From assembly GCA_029319145.1 (NCBI GenBank), contig CP119753.1, forward strand, positions 1,178,001 to 1,242,000: 64,000 nucleotides of DNA. Direction: 5' to 3'. Shown one piece after another: positions 34,947 through 44,890 of this stretch. Both the position numbers and the translations under genes were made by a program. How positions within the stretch are numbered: position 1 is the first letter of the stretch; each line of letters opens with the position of its first letter. The DNA is from Microbacter sp. GSS18 (lineage in GTDB: Bacteria; Actinomycetota; Actinomycetes; Actinomycetales; Microbacteriaceae). The notes beneath the pieces were generated by a model. It worked only from the letters and a program-made list of their open reading frames with translations. It was not told the DNA's origin and made no database searches.

Positions 34947-35989
34947 AGGCGTCCTCCTCTCGAGGTGGCCAGCAGCCACAGCAGGTACGGTGCGCCGACG
35001 GCCCCCGTGATCACGCCGACGGGGACGGTCAGCCCCGGAAAGGCGTGCTGCGCCACGAGGTCGGCGGCGAGCAGGATCAGGGCGCCGATCGCGCCGCTCG
35101 TGGCGATGCCGACGGTGCCGCGCCCGAGCAGGGCGCGCGCGATGGGCGGCGCGCACAGCGCCACGAAGGCGACGGGGCCGATGAAGGCGGTGGACGCGGC
35201 GGCCAGGAGCACGGCGGCCGCGACGATGCCGATGCGCGCGAGGACGGGGCGGACGCCGAGACCGGCGGCGAGGTGGTCGCCGAGCTCGAGCACCGTCAGC
35301 ATCCGGGAGGCCGCGACGATCATCGGCGCCGCGACCAGCAGCACGGCTCCGACGACCAGGACGTCGGACCACCCGGTGGCGCCGATGCTCCCGGTGATCC
35401 ACACGAGCGCCGACTGCGCCTGCGTGATCTGCGCACGCTTGAGCAGGTAGCCGATGACGGCCGCGCACAGGAATGCGATGCCGACGCCGGCGAGCACGAG
35501 CCGATAGCCGCCGTCGGAGAGCCGGCGCGCCGCCACCAGCAGCACCATGGCGACCACGAGACCTCCCGCGAAGGCGGATGCCGCGACCGCCGCGCCCGAC
35601 AGGCCCAGGATCAGGGTCGCCCAGACGGCCGCCACGCCGGCACCGCCGCTCACGCCCAGCAGATCGGGGCTGGCGAGCGGGTTCCGCAGCAGCGTCTGGA
35701 ACAGGGCGCCCGCGATCCCCAGCGCCGCGCCGCACAGCACGGCGATCAGCGTGCGCGGCAGACGCACCTGCGTGACGATGTAGACGTCGATGTTCGATCC
35801 CGAGCCGAACAGCGCCCGCGCCACCCCGGCGGGCGAGAGGTCGTAGTCGCCGACGAGCATCGACACGACGATCGCGAGCGCCAGGACGGCGCCGATCGAC
35901 GCCCCCACGCCGGCGGTGCGGCGGCGCGTGTGCGCACGCACCGCGTCGGTCGCGCCACGCGCGGTCGTGGTGGGTCCGGCGGTGCTCAC
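34943..35989 (-). CDS. FecCD family iron-siderophore ABC permease (second)
   Basis: 348 residues from a GTG overlapping the previous permease stop by 4 nt. About ten transmembrane helices. FecCD motifs are RLPRTLIAVLCGAALGIAGALFQ, NPLASPDLLGVSGGAGVAAV and, near the end, AFIGPVAFVALCAPPIARALLG. It forms the membrane channel as a heterodimer with the upstream permease. Confidence 0.92.
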   Translation of the reverse strand: MSTAGPTTTARGATDAVRAHTRRRTAGVGASIGAVLALAIVVSMLVGDYDLSPAGVARALFGSGSNIDVYIVTQVRLPRTLIAVLCGAALGIAGALFQTLLRNPLASPDLLGVSGGAGVAAVWATLILGLSGAAVAASAFAGGLVVAMVLLVAARRLSDGGYRLVLAGVGIAFLCAAVIGYLLKRAQITQAQSALVWITGSIGATGWSDVLVVGAVLLVAAPMIVAASRMLTVLELGDHLAAGLGVRPVLARIGIVAAAVLLAAASTAFIGPVAFVALCAPPIARALLGRGTVGIATSGAIGALILLAADLVAQHAFPGLTVPVGVITGAVGAPYLLWLLATSRGGRL

Positions 35990-37014
35990 AGCGCCACCGC
36001 CTTGCGCCGAAGCACGAGCGCCATGAGCACCGGCGCGCCGATGAAGGCGACGACGAGACCCGCCTCGACCTCGGACGGCTCGGCGATGACGCGGCCGATC
36101 ACGTCCGCGAACAGCAGCAGCGCACCGCCCAGGGGGGCGCTCGCCGCGAGGATCCATCGATAGTCCGTCCCGACGAGCGCGCGGACGACGTGCGGGACGA
36201 CGAGCCCGACGAACACCAGCGGACCGGCGATGGCCGTGGCGGAGCCGCACAGCATCACGACCGTCGCGATGCCCAGCACGCGCGTCCGTCCGACGCTGTG
36301 CCCGAGGCCCCGCGCCGTGTCGTCGCCGAGGGCGAGCAGATTCAGCCCGACGCCGCTGACGAGGGCCAGCACGATTCCGACGAGGATGACGGGCGCGAGA
36401 GCCAGGGCCGTGTCGAGTCCGCGGCCCGTGAGTGATCCCACCGACCAGAATCGGTACGTGTTGAGGGCGGCCTGGTTCGTGGTGAGCACGAACATGGCGA
36501 CCGACGTCAGCCCCGCGGTGAGGGCGGCGCCGGTCAGCGCGAGCTTCGCGGGGCTCGCGCCGTCGCGTCCGGCGGAGCCGATGGCGGAGACCAGGACGGC
36601 CGCCAGCGCGGCGCCGCCGAAGGCGAACCACACGAATCCGGCGGGATGGACGATCCCGAGCGCCGTGATCGCGATGAGCACCGCGACCGACGCGCCGGCG
36701 TTGACCCCGAGCAGTCCGGGGTCGGCGAGGGGGTTGCGGGTCAGTCCCTGCATGAGCCCGCCGGCCACGGCGAGGGCGGCGCCCGCGAGCAGGCCGATCA
36801 CGGTGCGGGGAAGACGCTGCGTGACGACGACGATGTGATCTCCCAGGCCGAGATCGGGGTTCACGAGGGCCTGGATCACCACGCCGGGCGCGACGGGGCG
36901 CGCGCCGACCATGAGGCTCGTCAGCACCGCAGCGGCGAGCACGACGACGCCCACGATGAGCACCGCGACGCCGCGGGTGATGCGCGGTGGCGTCGCGGTC
37001 AGGGCCGCACTCAC
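35986..37014 (-). CDS. FecCD family iron-siderophore ABC permease (first)
   Basis: 342 residues from a GTG that overlaps the SIP gene stop by 4 nt. Ten predicted helices with the motifs RLPRTVIGLLAGAALAVAGG, NPLADPGLLGVNAGASVAV and IAGPLVFVGLVVPHVVRAL. It pairs with the next permease to carry ferric siderophore across the membrane. The whole operon is chained by GTGA overlaps, implying translational coupling. Confidence 0.92.
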   Translation of the reverse strand: MSAALTATPPRITRGVAVLIVGVVVLAAAVLTSLMVGARPVAPGVVIQALVNPDLGLGDHIVVVTQRLPRTVIGLLAGAALAVAGGLMQGLTRNPLADPGLLGVNAGASVAVLIAITALGIVHPAGFVWFAFGGAALAAVLVSAIGSAGRDGASPAKLALTGAALTAGLTSVAMFVLTTNQAALNTYRFWSVGSLTGRGLDTALALAPVILVGIVLALVSGVGLNLLALGDDTARGLGHSVGRTRVLGIATVVMLCGSATAIAGPLVFVGLVVPHVVRALVGTDYRWILAASAPLGGALLLFADVIGRVIAEPSEVEAGLVVAFIGAPVLMALVLRRKAVAL

Positions 37015-37955
37015 CCTTGCCGCTCGGACTGACCGAGCCGCCAGTACCCCATGAACGCGACGCGGCGACGGTCGACGCCGCATCCCTGCACGAGATGCCG
37101 GCGAAGCGTCTTGACGGTGCCGGCCTCCCCCGCGATCCACGCGTAGAAGTCGCCCTCGCCGTCGCCGGGGCTGTCCCACAGCAGCTCGCGGTCGACATCG
37201 ATGTCGGCGAGCTCCTGCCGGCGCGGCGCGGCGGCCTCGGCGAGCAGTTCCGTGTGCCGTGCGCTCCACGCGGTGACGGCGTCCGTGAGGGCGGTGCCGT
37301 GCGGGCGCCGGCCGCGCACGGCCCACGTCACCCGCGTCGAGGGCGCGGCCGCGATGTCCAGGCGATCCGCGGCGGTGGGCACCTCGATGAACGCATCCGC
37401 GTCCCACGACGCGTCGAGCGACTCGAGGATCGCGCAGATCGCGGGCGCGGCGGTCTCGTCGCCGGCCAGGAGCACGCGGCGGGCCGTGCCCGGGTGCCAG
37501 TCGAGGCCGATGCGGCGCATGTCGCTGCGTTCGTCGGGGCCCACGACCACGATCTCCTGGCCCGGACGAGCCTGCTGCGCCCACGACCCCGCGGGGCCCG
37601 CGTCGTGGTGCAGGACGATGTCGATGTCGAGTTCGCGCGCGGCGGGGTCGATCCGCCGGATCGTGTAGGTGCGCAGCGGATTGCGGGCCGCGTCGGGCAG
37701 GTCGCGCCACCGGTCGTACCAGGAGCCGTCATCGATCACCGCCTGCTCACGCTGGCCGACGTCCGACACCGATCCGTCGGCGTGGGGCACGAGCAGCTTC
37801 ACGCGCTGGTCCAGCCCTGCCGTCCCGAACACGTCGAAGTCGTCGCCGGTCAGGGTCACGCGGACGAAGTGGGGCGACAGACGACGCGCCCCGGACACGC
37901 GGGCGATGTACGGCCGGTATGCCGGCCGCGCCAGCACCGCTGTCGGAGTCGTCAT
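37011..37955 (-). CDS. Siderophore-interacting protein (ferric-siderophore reductase, SIP family)
   Basis: 314 residues. FAD-binding domain with RLSPHFVRVTLTGDDFDVF and the flavin motif RTYTIRR. A central NAD(P)H domain follows (VLLAGDETAAPAICAILESL) and a C-terminal stretch DFYAWIAGEAGTVKTLRRHL typical of SIP/ViuB proteins. It releases iron from imported siderophore by reduction in the cytoplasm. It is the first gene of the operon. The ATG lies 7 bp after a TAGCCT hexamer inside the iron box, so transcription is probably leaderless and repressed by an iron-loaded DtxR/IdeR-type regulator. Confidence 0.92.
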   Translation of the reverse strand: MTTPTAVLARPAYRPYIARVSGARRLSPHFVRVTLTGDDFDVFGTAGLDQRVKLLVPHADGSVSDVGQREQAVIDDGSWYDRWRDLPDAARNPLRTYTIRRIDPAARELDIDIVLHHDAGPAGSWAQQARPGQEIVVVGPDERSDMRRIGLDWHPGTARRVLLAGDETAAPAICAILESLDASWDADAFIEVPTAADRLDIAAAPSTRVTWAVRGRRPHGTALTDAVTAWSARHTELLAEAAAPRRQELADIDVDRELLWDSPGDGEGDFYAWIAGEAGTVKTLRRHLVQGCGVDRRRVAFMGYWRLGQSERQG

Positions 37956-37959
37956 GGCA

Positions 37960-37978
37960 GTAAGGCTAGCCTTACCTA
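37960..37978. promoter_or_regulatory. DtxR/IdeR-type iron box overlapping the -10 of the iron-uptake operon
   Basis: GTAAGGCTAGCCTTAC at 37960-37975 is a perfect 16-bp palindrome. Read on the minus strand, TAGGTAAGGCTAGCCTTA matches 15 of 18 positions of the DtxR/IdeR consensus aligned by eye. The putative -10 (TAGCCT, 37963-37968) lies inside it. It also overlaps the 3' end of the MFS gene. Confidence 0.85.
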
Positions 37979-39348
37979 CTGTCGACCTCAAATCCGACGT
38001 CGCTTCGCGCGCCGCGGTCCAGCCGCAGCCCGGGCACGAGGGCCGCCACGCCGACCACGGTCGCGAGGGCGAACACCGTCGTGAACGCTGCGACCCCTCC
38101 CCCGACGGCCGAGAAGGCCACGCCGAGCAGTGCGGTCACCGTCGCCGCGCCCACGGAATCCGAGATCGACAGCGCCGAGGAGTTGAAGCCCTGGTTCTGG
38201 GCCGTCGAATACGACAGCGTGAGCACCGCGAGGCGCGGATACATCAGCCCCATCCCGGCGCCGGCCAGCGCCCACCCGACGACCACCACCGCGGGCGCGA
38301 GATGCCACGCGGCCGTGGCCGTCGCGATCGCGGTGGCGATCGCGAGCAGCGAGACGCCCACGACCGCGATCCGCGTGCTGCCCAGGGCGTCCCCCCATCG
38401 CCCCTGGACGGCGGAGCCGGTCGCCCACAGCACCGCGGCCGCCGTGAGCCCCGCGCCCGCCCACACCGGCGAGAGCCCGTACTCGGCGATGAGCAGGTAC
38501 GGCAGGTACACTTCGGCGCCGAAGAGCGATCCCGCGATCATGCCCCGCATGAGCACGACGCTCGGCAGGCCCCGCTCCGCCCGCAGCGTCCCGCGGGGCA
38601 CGAGCGGACGGATCCCCACCGCGATCACCGCGATGGCGGCGATCACGATGACCGGCATCCACGCCCCCGCCTCGGGTGCGAGACTCAGCGCGAGGGCCGC
38701 GACGGCGACCAGCACGGCCCAGCCCAGGCGCGATCCGACGGCGGAGCGCTCGGGGTGCTCGGTCGCCAGCGCCATCGTGCGGATCCGCATCCACACGAGG
38801 GCGAAGGCGATGACGGTGAGCACCGCCACGCCCAGGAACACCCACCGCCAGTGCAGGAACTCGGCCACGGCGCCCGCGAGCACGGGGCCGATGAGGGACG
38901 GGATCACCCACGCCGCGGCGAAGGCCGCGAAGACGCGGCCGTGCTGCGATGCGGGGTACACACGCGCGATGACGACGTACAGCGCGACGGTCTGCCCGCC
39001 CGCCCCGAGCCCCTGCAGCAGGCGACCCACCACGAGCACCGCCATGTCGCCGGCGAGCCCGGCCACCAGCAGGCCCAGCACGAACAGCCCGACGGCCGTC
39101 GCCAGCGCGCCCAGCGGGCTCCTGCGGTCGCACCAGGCGCCCGCGGCCACCATGCCGATGACGCTCGCGGCGAAGGTGCCCGAGAACGCCACGGCGTACA
39201 GCGCGGTGCCACCGAGGTCTTCCGCGACGACCGGCATGACGGTCGTCACGGCGAGGGACTCGAGCGCCCCGAGGAAGATGAGGGCGACGGCGCCGCCGGT
39301 CACCCAGACGTTGCGGGACTGCCAGATGCCCGCGGGCGAGGCGCTCAC
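37972..39348 (-). CDS. MFS transporter (DHA2/EmrB-like exporter)
   Basis: 458 residues from a GTG overlapping the aminotransferase stop by GTGA. About 12-14 hydrophobic helices. Family-like motifs are LGALESLAVTTVMPVVAEDLGG in helix 1, AGAWCDRRSPLGAL in the loop after helix 2 and VVGRLLQGLGAGGQTVALYVV near helix 4. It is a predicted drug or metabolite exporter, substrate unknown. Coupled to a MalY-like gene; its stop codon lies inside the iron box of the next operon. A siderophore-export role is possible from location but unproven. Confidence 0.88.
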   Translation of the reverse strand: MSASPAGIWQSRNVWVTGGAVALIFLGALESLAVTTVMPVVAEDLGGTALYAVAFSGTFAASVIGMVAAGAWCDRRSPLGALATAVGLFVLGLLVAGLAGDMAVLVVGRLLQGLGAGGQTVALYVVIARVYPASQHGRVFAAFAAAWVIPSLIGPVLAGAVAEFLHWRWVFLGVAVLTVIAFALVWMRIRTMALATEHPERSAVGSRLGWAVLVAVAALALSLAPEAGAWMPVIVIAAIAVIAVGIRPLVPRGTLRAERGLPSVVLMRGMIAGSLFGAEVYLPYLLIAEYGLSPVWAGAGLTAAAVLWATGSAVQGRWGDALGSTRIAVVGVSLLAIATAIATATAAWHLAPAVVVVGWALAGAGMGLMYPRLAVLTLSYSTAQNQGFNSSALSISDSVGAATVTALLGVAFSAVGGGVAAFTTVFALATVVGVAALVPGLRLDRGARSDVGFEVDSR

Positions 39349-40505
39349 GTGTGCCGCAGCGCGCCGATGCGCTCGACGGCCTCGCGCAGCACGTCGGGCG
39401 AGCAGCCGAAGTTGATGCGCACGTGGCCGCGTCCCTGCTCGCCGAAGTGGGGCCCGAGATGAAGGGCCACGCGGGCCTCGCGGCGGATCCTCACCGCCGG
39501 GTTGTCCCCCCACCCGAGCTCCGTGAGGTCGACCCACGCCAGGAACCCCGCGTCGGGGATGCGATAGCGGGCGCCCGGAACGTACTCGGCGAGAAGATCC
39601 GCCAGCAGCCTGCGGTTCTCGTCCAGCCGGGCCAGCAGCGAGTCCAGCCACGCATCGCTCTCCTCCGAGAACGCCGCGACACCGGCGATCGCGCCGAACA
39701 GCCCGGTGCGCCACTCGACCTCGGCCGGCATCGCGTTCACGACGCGCGTGGTCGCATCGTCGGCGGTCACCATGAGCGCGCACTTGAGCCCGGCCAGGTT
39801 GAACGCCTTCGACGCGCTGGTGACGGCATAGCCGATGCGCGCGGCGGCGGACGATGCGGTCAGGAACGGCGTGAACGCGGCACCGGGCTGGACCAGAGGG
39901 GCGTGGATCTCGTCGCTGACGACCACGGCGCCGTGCTGTGCGGCCATGTCGGCGAGAGCGGCCAGAGTCTCGCGAGCGTGCGCGGTGCCGGTCGGATTGT
40001 GGGGATTGCACAGCAGAACGGCGCGGGCACCGTCGGCCAGCGCAGCCTCGACGCCCGCCAGATCCAGCTCCCACCCGGCGTCCGTCTCGGCGAGCGGCAC
40101 GCGTTCGACGACGCCGCCGGCTTCGGGGATCGTGTCGTAGAACGGCGGGTACACCGGGGGCGTCACCACGACGCGGTCGCCCGGTTCGATCACCGATCGC
40201 AGGATCTCGACGACGCCCATCATCACGTCGCACGTCGTCCGCACGCGCGCGGGGTCCACGGCCCAGCCGAACCGCCGGGATGCGAACGCCGCGAACGCGT
40301 CGCGGATGCCCGGGTCGGGAGGCGTGTACCCGGTGTCGCCGAGTCCGACGGCACGCGCGAGCGCGGCCGTGACCCCCGGCGCGAGCGGGAAATCGGTCTC
40401 GGCGACGAACAGCGGCAGCACGTCTTCGGGGTACCGCCGCCACTTCGTGCTCGAACGCAGCCGCAGCTGGTCGATGGGCAGGGCCTCGAGGGGCGCGACA
40501 CTCAC
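39345..40505 (-). CDS. MalY/PatB-type PLP-dependent aminotransferase (C-S lyase)
   Basis: 386 residues, fold-type I. N-terminal LPLFVAETDFPLAP matches the MalY/PatB pattern (WVADMDF-like). LLCNPHNPTG, VVSDEIHAPLV and the PLP lysine K233 in TSASKAFNLAGLK follow, with a C-terminal arginine in HVRINFGC. MalY/PatB enzymes cleave cystathionine or related thioethers (beta C-S lyase) and some act as aminotransferases. GTG start. Upstream is the sufT gene; downstream it is coupled to the MFS exporter. Confidence 0.85.
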   Translation of the reverse strand: MSVAPLEALPIDQLRLRSSTKWRRYPEDVLPLFVAETDFPLAPGVTAALARAVGLGDTGYTPPDPGIRDAFAAFASRRFGWAVDPARVRTTCDVMMGVVEILRSVIEPGDRVVVTPPVYPPFYDTIPEAGGVVERVPLAETDAGWELDLAGVEAALADGARAVLLCNPHNPTGTAHARETLAALADMAAQHGAVVVSDEIHAPLVQPGAAFTPFLTASSAAARIGYAVTSASKAFNLAGLKCALMVTADDATTRVVNAMPAEVEWRTGLFGAIAGVAAFSEESDAWLDSLLARLDENRRLLADLLAEYVPGARYRIPDAGFLAWVDLTELGWGDNPAVRIRREARVALHLGPHFGEQGRGHVRINFGCSPDVLREAVERIGALRHT

Positions 40506-40548
40506 GGCACAGTCCTCGTTCTCGGGCCGCGGCCTGGGGCCGGGCTCG

Positions 40549-40878
40549 TCAGATGGCGAAACCGAGCGCGCGCATCATGTCGCGCCCGTCATCGGTGATC
40601 CGCTCGGGACCCCACGGCGGCATCCAGACCCAGTTGATCCGGAAGCGCTCGACCACCTGGTCCAGCGCCTGGGCCGTCTGCTCCTCGAGCACATCGGTCA
40701 ACGGGCATCCGGCCGACGTGAGCGTCATGTGGATGACCAGCGCGTCGTTCTCGTCGTCCCACGCGAGATCGTAGATCAGGCCCAGATCGACGACGTTGAT
40801 CCCCAGCTCGGGGTCCATGACGTCCTTGAGCGCTTCGATGACCTCGTCGTACTTCTCGGTCGCGAGTATTGCGGTCAT
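40549..40878 (-). CDS. sufT: MIP18/DUF59 family Fe-S assembly protein (SufT)
   Basis: 109 residues. DUF59 motif DVMDPELGINVVDLGLIYDL, and the conserved cysteine in LTSAGCPLTD. SufT-type proteins help mature Fe-S proteins downstream of the SUF scaffold. It lies last in the SUF cluster, 17 bp after sufC, but its ATG is also preceded at 6 bp by a perfect TAGAAT hexamer. It may therefore have its own leaderless transcript in addition to operon read-through. Confidence 0.9.
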   Translation of the reverse strand: MTAILATEKYDEVIEALKDVMDPELGINVVDLGLIYDLAWDDENDALVIHMTLTSAGCPLTDVLEEQTAQALDQVVERFRINWVWMPPWGPERITDDGRDMMRALGFAI

Positions 40879-40884
40879 GTAACG

Positions 40885-40890
40885 ATTCTA
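40885..40890 (-). promoter_or_regulatory. Leaderless-type -10 (TAGAAT) of sufT
   Basis: TAGAAT ends 6 bp before the sufT ATG, inside the sufC-sufT gap. No Shine-Dalgarno sequence fits in between. Confidence 0.55.
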
Positions 40891-40895
40891 GGGTC

Positions 40896-41669
<774 letters not shown>

Positions 41670-41674
41670 AGAGT

Positions 41675-42001
41675 TCAGACTTCCTTCTTCACGTTCGTGT
41701 CGATGAGCACGTCGTCGCCGTCGATGGTGACCTCGAATACGGGGACGGGCTCATAAGCGGGGAGGTTCAGGGGCTTGCCGGTGCGCAGCGAGAAGGCCGA
41801 GCCATGGGCCCAGCACTCCAGCGTCTCGCCGTCGACGAAGCCCTCGGCGAGCGAGATGTCGCCGTGTGTGCAGGTGTCGCCGATGGCGTGCACCTCGCCG
41901 TTGGAGTCGAGGACGACGGCGATGGCCACGCCGTCCATCTCGACGCGCAGCGCGCTGTCCTGCTCGAGGTCGCTCAGGGCGCAGGCACGCTGTGCGGTCA
42001 T
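41675..42001 (-). CDS. Rieske-type [2Fe-2S] ferredoxin in the SUF operon
   Basis: 108 residues. Rieske motifs are C44-T-H46 (CTHGDISLAEG) and C63-W-A-H66 (CWAHGSAF). It is a soluble Rieske ferredoxin like the small ferredoxin subunits of non-heme oxygenases. It lies between sufD and sufC, and its start overlaps the sufD stop by 4 nt, so it is made with the scaffold. It may supply electrons or be an assembly target. This placement recurs in actinobacterial SUF operons. Confidence 0.93.
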   Translation of the reverse strand: MTAQRACALSDLEQDSALRVEMDGVAIAVVLDSNGEVHAIGDTCTHGDISLAEGFVDGETLECWAHGSAFSLRTGKPLNLPAYEPVPVFEVTIDGDDVLIDTNVKKEV

Positions 42002-43206
42002 CGGGAAACCTCCTGGGCGAGTTCGGTCTCGATCAAGGCGAACAGCTCGGCCTCGAGGTCCTCGACCCCGATCTTCTGGACGATCTCGGCGAGGAAGCCG
42101 AGCACGACCAGGCGTCGCGCCTCGTCCTCGGCGATGCCGCGCGACTGCAGGTAGAACAGCTGCTCGTCGTCGAAGCGTCCCGTGGCGCTGGCATGGCCGG
42201 CGCCCCGGATGTCCCCGGTCTCGATCTCGAGGTTCGGGATCGAGTCGGCGCGGGCGCCGTCGGTGAGGACGAGGTTCCGGTTCGCCTCGTACGAGTCGGT
42301 GCCGACGGCATCCGGTCCGATGAGGACGTCTCCGATCCAGACGCTCCGGGCGCTCTCGCCCTGCAGGGCGCCCTTGTACAGCACATCACCCGAGGTCGAC
42401 GCGCCCTTGTGGTGCAGGAACACCTGGCTCTCGAGGTGCTGCCCGGCGTCCGAGTAGCTGAGCCCGAACAGCTCGCCGCGGGACCCCGTGCCGGTCAGCT
42501 CGACGCTGGGGTTGACGCGCACCACGCCGCCGCCGAAGCTGACGACGATGTGGCGCAGGGTCGCGTCGCGGTCGACGCGCGCCTGGTGCGAGGCTGCGTG
42601 CACGGTGTCGTCGTCCCACTCCTGCACCGAGACGACCTCGAGGTGCGAGCCGTCTCCCGCGATGATCTCGACGTTCTGCGCGTACTGCGCGCTGCCGCCG
42701 TGGCGCAGCAGCACCGTGCCGCGCGCGTTGGCCTGCGCCTCGATGACGATGTGCGCGTTCGCGCGACGGTCGGCGCCGCGGCCGGTGGCGGCGATCACCA
42801 CGGGGGTGTCGAGTTCGACGCCCGCCGGGATGCGCACGTGCAGCGCCTCGTCGGTGCGGGCCCAGGCGATCGCGGCCGGCAGGTCCTCGGGCTCGAAGGC
42901 GTCGCCGCGCGGCGCCTCGCCCGGCCGCAGGACGCCGATGACCGCCGTCTCGGGGGCCTCCACCGCGTAGTCCACCGCGGCGTCTCCGGGACGGTCGTCT
43001 GTGGCGACGTCCTCGAAGAGCGGCGCGAGCCGTGCCACGGGGGAATGCTTCCAATTCACCTCGCGGCCGGTGGGCGCGGCGAAGTCGGCGGGCTCGTACG
43101 AGCGGGGGCGCTCCGATCGCGTCTGCACCGGAACGAACGCTCCGGCCCCGTCCGAATGCGGCCGAGATCCCGGCACCGTCGCGGGTGCCTGCGTCGTGGT
43201 CGTCAT
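41998..43206 (-). CDS. sufD: Fe-S cluster assembly protein SufD
   Basis: 402 residues. SufBD beta-helix core with a low-similarity N-terminus and the conserved C-terminal block [29 protein letters not shown]. It forms the SufBCD scaffold with SufB and SufC. It starts one base after the sufB stop codon. Confidence 0.93.
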   Translation of the reverse strand: MTTTTQAPATVPGSRPHSDGAGAFVPVQTRSERPRSYEPADFAAPTGREVNWKHSPVARLAPLFEDVATDDRPGDAAVDYAVEAPETAVIGVLRPGEAPRGDAFEPEDLPAAIAWARTDEALHVRIPAGVELDTPVVIAATGRGADRRANAHIVIEAQANARGTVLLRHGGSAQYAQNVEIIAGDGSHLEVVSVQEWDDDTVHAASHQARVDRDATLRHIVVSFGGGVVRVNPSVELTGTGSRGELFGLSYSDAGQHLESQVFLHHKGASTSGDVLYKGALQGESARSVWIGDVLIGPDAVGTDSYEANRNLVLTDGARADSIPNLEIETGDIRGAGHASATGRFDDEQLFYLQSRGIAEDEARRLVVLGFLAEIVQKIGVEDLEAELFALIETELAQEVSR

Positions 43207-44625
43207 CTAGCCGACCGATCCTTCCATGCCCATCTCGATGAGCTTGTTCAGTTCCATGGCGTACTCCATCGGCAGCTCGCGCGCGATCGGCTCGATGAAG
43301 CCGCGCACGATCATGGCCATCGCCTCGTCTTCGGGGAGGCCGCGCGACTGCAGATAGAACAGCTGCTCCTCGCTGACCTTCGACACCGTCGCCTCATGAC
43401 CGAGCTGCACGTCGTCGACGCGGATGTCGATCGCCGGGTAGGTGTCCGAACGCGAGATCGTGTCGACCAGCAGCGCATCGCATCGCACGGTGTTGGCGGA
43501 GTGGTGGGCGTTCTCGTCGACGCGGACCTCGCCGCGGTAGCCGGCGCGCCCTCCGCCGCGCGCGATGGACTTCGACACGATCGACGACTGCGTGTACGGC
43601 GCCATGTGGATCATCTTCGCGCCGGCGTCCTGGTGCTGCCCGGGACCGGCGAAGGCCACCGACAGGGTCTCGCCCTTGGCGTGCTCGCCCATGAGGAAGA
43701 TCGACGGGTACTTCATCGTGACCTTCGAGCCGATGTTGCCGTCGACCCACTCCATGGTCGCGCCCTCGTGGGCCACGGCGCGCTTGGTCACGAGGTTGTA
43801 GACGTTGTTCGACCAGTTCTGGATGGTCGTGTAGCGCACGCGGGCGTTCTTCTTGACGATGATCTCCACGACGGCGGAGTGCAGCGAGTCGCTCTTGTAG
43901 ATCGGCGCCGTGCAGCCCTCGATGTAGTGGACGTAGGAGTCCTCGTCGGCGATGATCAGCGTCCGCTCGAACTGACCCATGTTCTCGGTGTTGATGCGGA
44001 AGTACGCCTGCAGGGGGATCTCCACGTGCACGCCCTTGGGGACGTAAACGAACGATCCGCCCGACCACACCGCGGTGTTCAGCGCGGCGAACTTGTTGTC
44101 GCCGGCGGGGATCACCGTGCCGAAGTACTCCTCGAAGAACTCGGGGTGCTCGCGCAGCGCCGTGTCGGTGTCCATGAAGATCACGCCCTGGGCTTCGAGG
44201 TCCTCGCGGATCTGGTGGTACACCACCTCGGACTCGTACTGGGCGGCGACGCCGGCGACGAGCCGGGCGCGCTCGGCCTCGGGGATGCCGAGGCGCTCGT
44301 ACGTGTTGCGGATGTCCTCGGGCAGGTCCTCCCAGGTCTGGGCCTGCTTCTCGGTGGACCGCACGAAGTACTTGATGTTGTCGAAGTCGATGGCGCTGAG
44401 GTCGGCACCCCAGGTCGGCATCGGCTTCCGTCCGAACAGCTGCAGGCCCTTCAGCCGGGTCTTCAGCATCCATTCGGGTTCGCTCTTGAGAGCCGAGATG
44501 TCACGCACGACCGCCTCGGAGATGCCGCGCCTGGCGCTGGCGCCCGCGGCGTCCGGGTCGTGCCATCCGAACTCGTATACGCCGAGGCCCTCGAGCTCCG
44601 GCCGGTCGATCAGCACATCAGACAT
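43207..44625 (-). CDS. sufB: Fe-S cluster assembly protein SufB
   Basis: 472 residues, first gene of the SUF operon. SufB features are [63 protein letters not shown] and [18 protein letters not shown]. It is the main scaffold subunit on which clusters are built. GGAGGAG precedes the ATG. An 8-bp-stem inverted repeat (44680-44701) lies 55 bp upstream. No SufR regulator and no sufS/sufU genes are in the window. Confidence 0.95.
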   Translation of the reverse strand: MSDVLIDRPELEGLGVYEFGWHDPDAAGASARRGISEAVVRDISALKSEPEWMLKTRLKGLQLFGRKPMPTWGADLSAIDFDNIKYFVRSTEKQAQTWEDLPEDIRNTYERLGIPEAERARLVAGVAAQYESEVVYHQIREDLEAQGVIFMDTDTALREHPEFFEEYFGTVIPAGDNKFAALNTAVWSGGSFVYVPKGVHVEIPLQAYFRINTENMGQFERTLIIADEDSYVHYIEGCTAPIYKSDSLHSAVVEIIVKKNARVRYTTIQNWSNNVYNLVTKRAVAHEGATMEWVDGNIGSKVTMKYPSIFLMGEHAKGETLSVAFAGPGQHQDAGAKMIHMAPYTQSSIVSKSIARGGGRAGYRGEVRVDENAHHSANTVRCDALLVDTISRSDTYPAIDIRVDDVQLGHEATVSKVSEEQLFYLQSRGLPEDEAMAMIVRGFIEPIARELPMEYAMELNKLIEMGMEGSVG

Positions 44626-44679
44626 GGTCGATTTTCTCCTCCGGGTCCAAACGGTGTCATCCGCCCCGGCATTCCTGCT

Positions 44680-44701
44680 CTCCCGGTGGAGTTACCGGGA
44701 G
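44680..44701. promoter_or_regulatory. Inverted repeat upstream of sufB
   Basis: CTCCCGGT-N6-ACCGGGAG, perfect 8-bp arms, located 55-76 bp before the sufB start. It could be an operator or a leader hairpin. Confidence 0.5.
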
Positions 44702-44747
44702 GGGATGCCGCTGGTGGGCCCTCACTTTTCGGCGCTGACCTCGCGCC

Positions 44748-44753
44748 TAGACT
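44748..44753 (+). promoter_or_regulatory. Possible -10 (TAGACT) of ctaA
   Basis: TAGACT, 137 bp before the ctaA start, implies a leader of about 130 nt. No convincing -35 is seen. Confidence 0.35.
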
Positions 44754-44890
44754 GTCAGTGGTGCGCGGCGCGATTCCACGCCCGCAGCCGACCCTCAGAT
44801 TCTACAGGTTCCACCCCCACCCCGGACGAACCGAGAACCGCACGGGCCCGACGCGGCCCGTGCACGCCACGGCCCAGGAGAACCCGCCGC

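Noticed and set aside
39345..40505. MalY-like gene as the missing SUF cysteine desulfurase (SufS)
   Set aside because: Motifs are of the MalY/PatB C-S lyase type; the SufS active-site cysteine loop is not seen.
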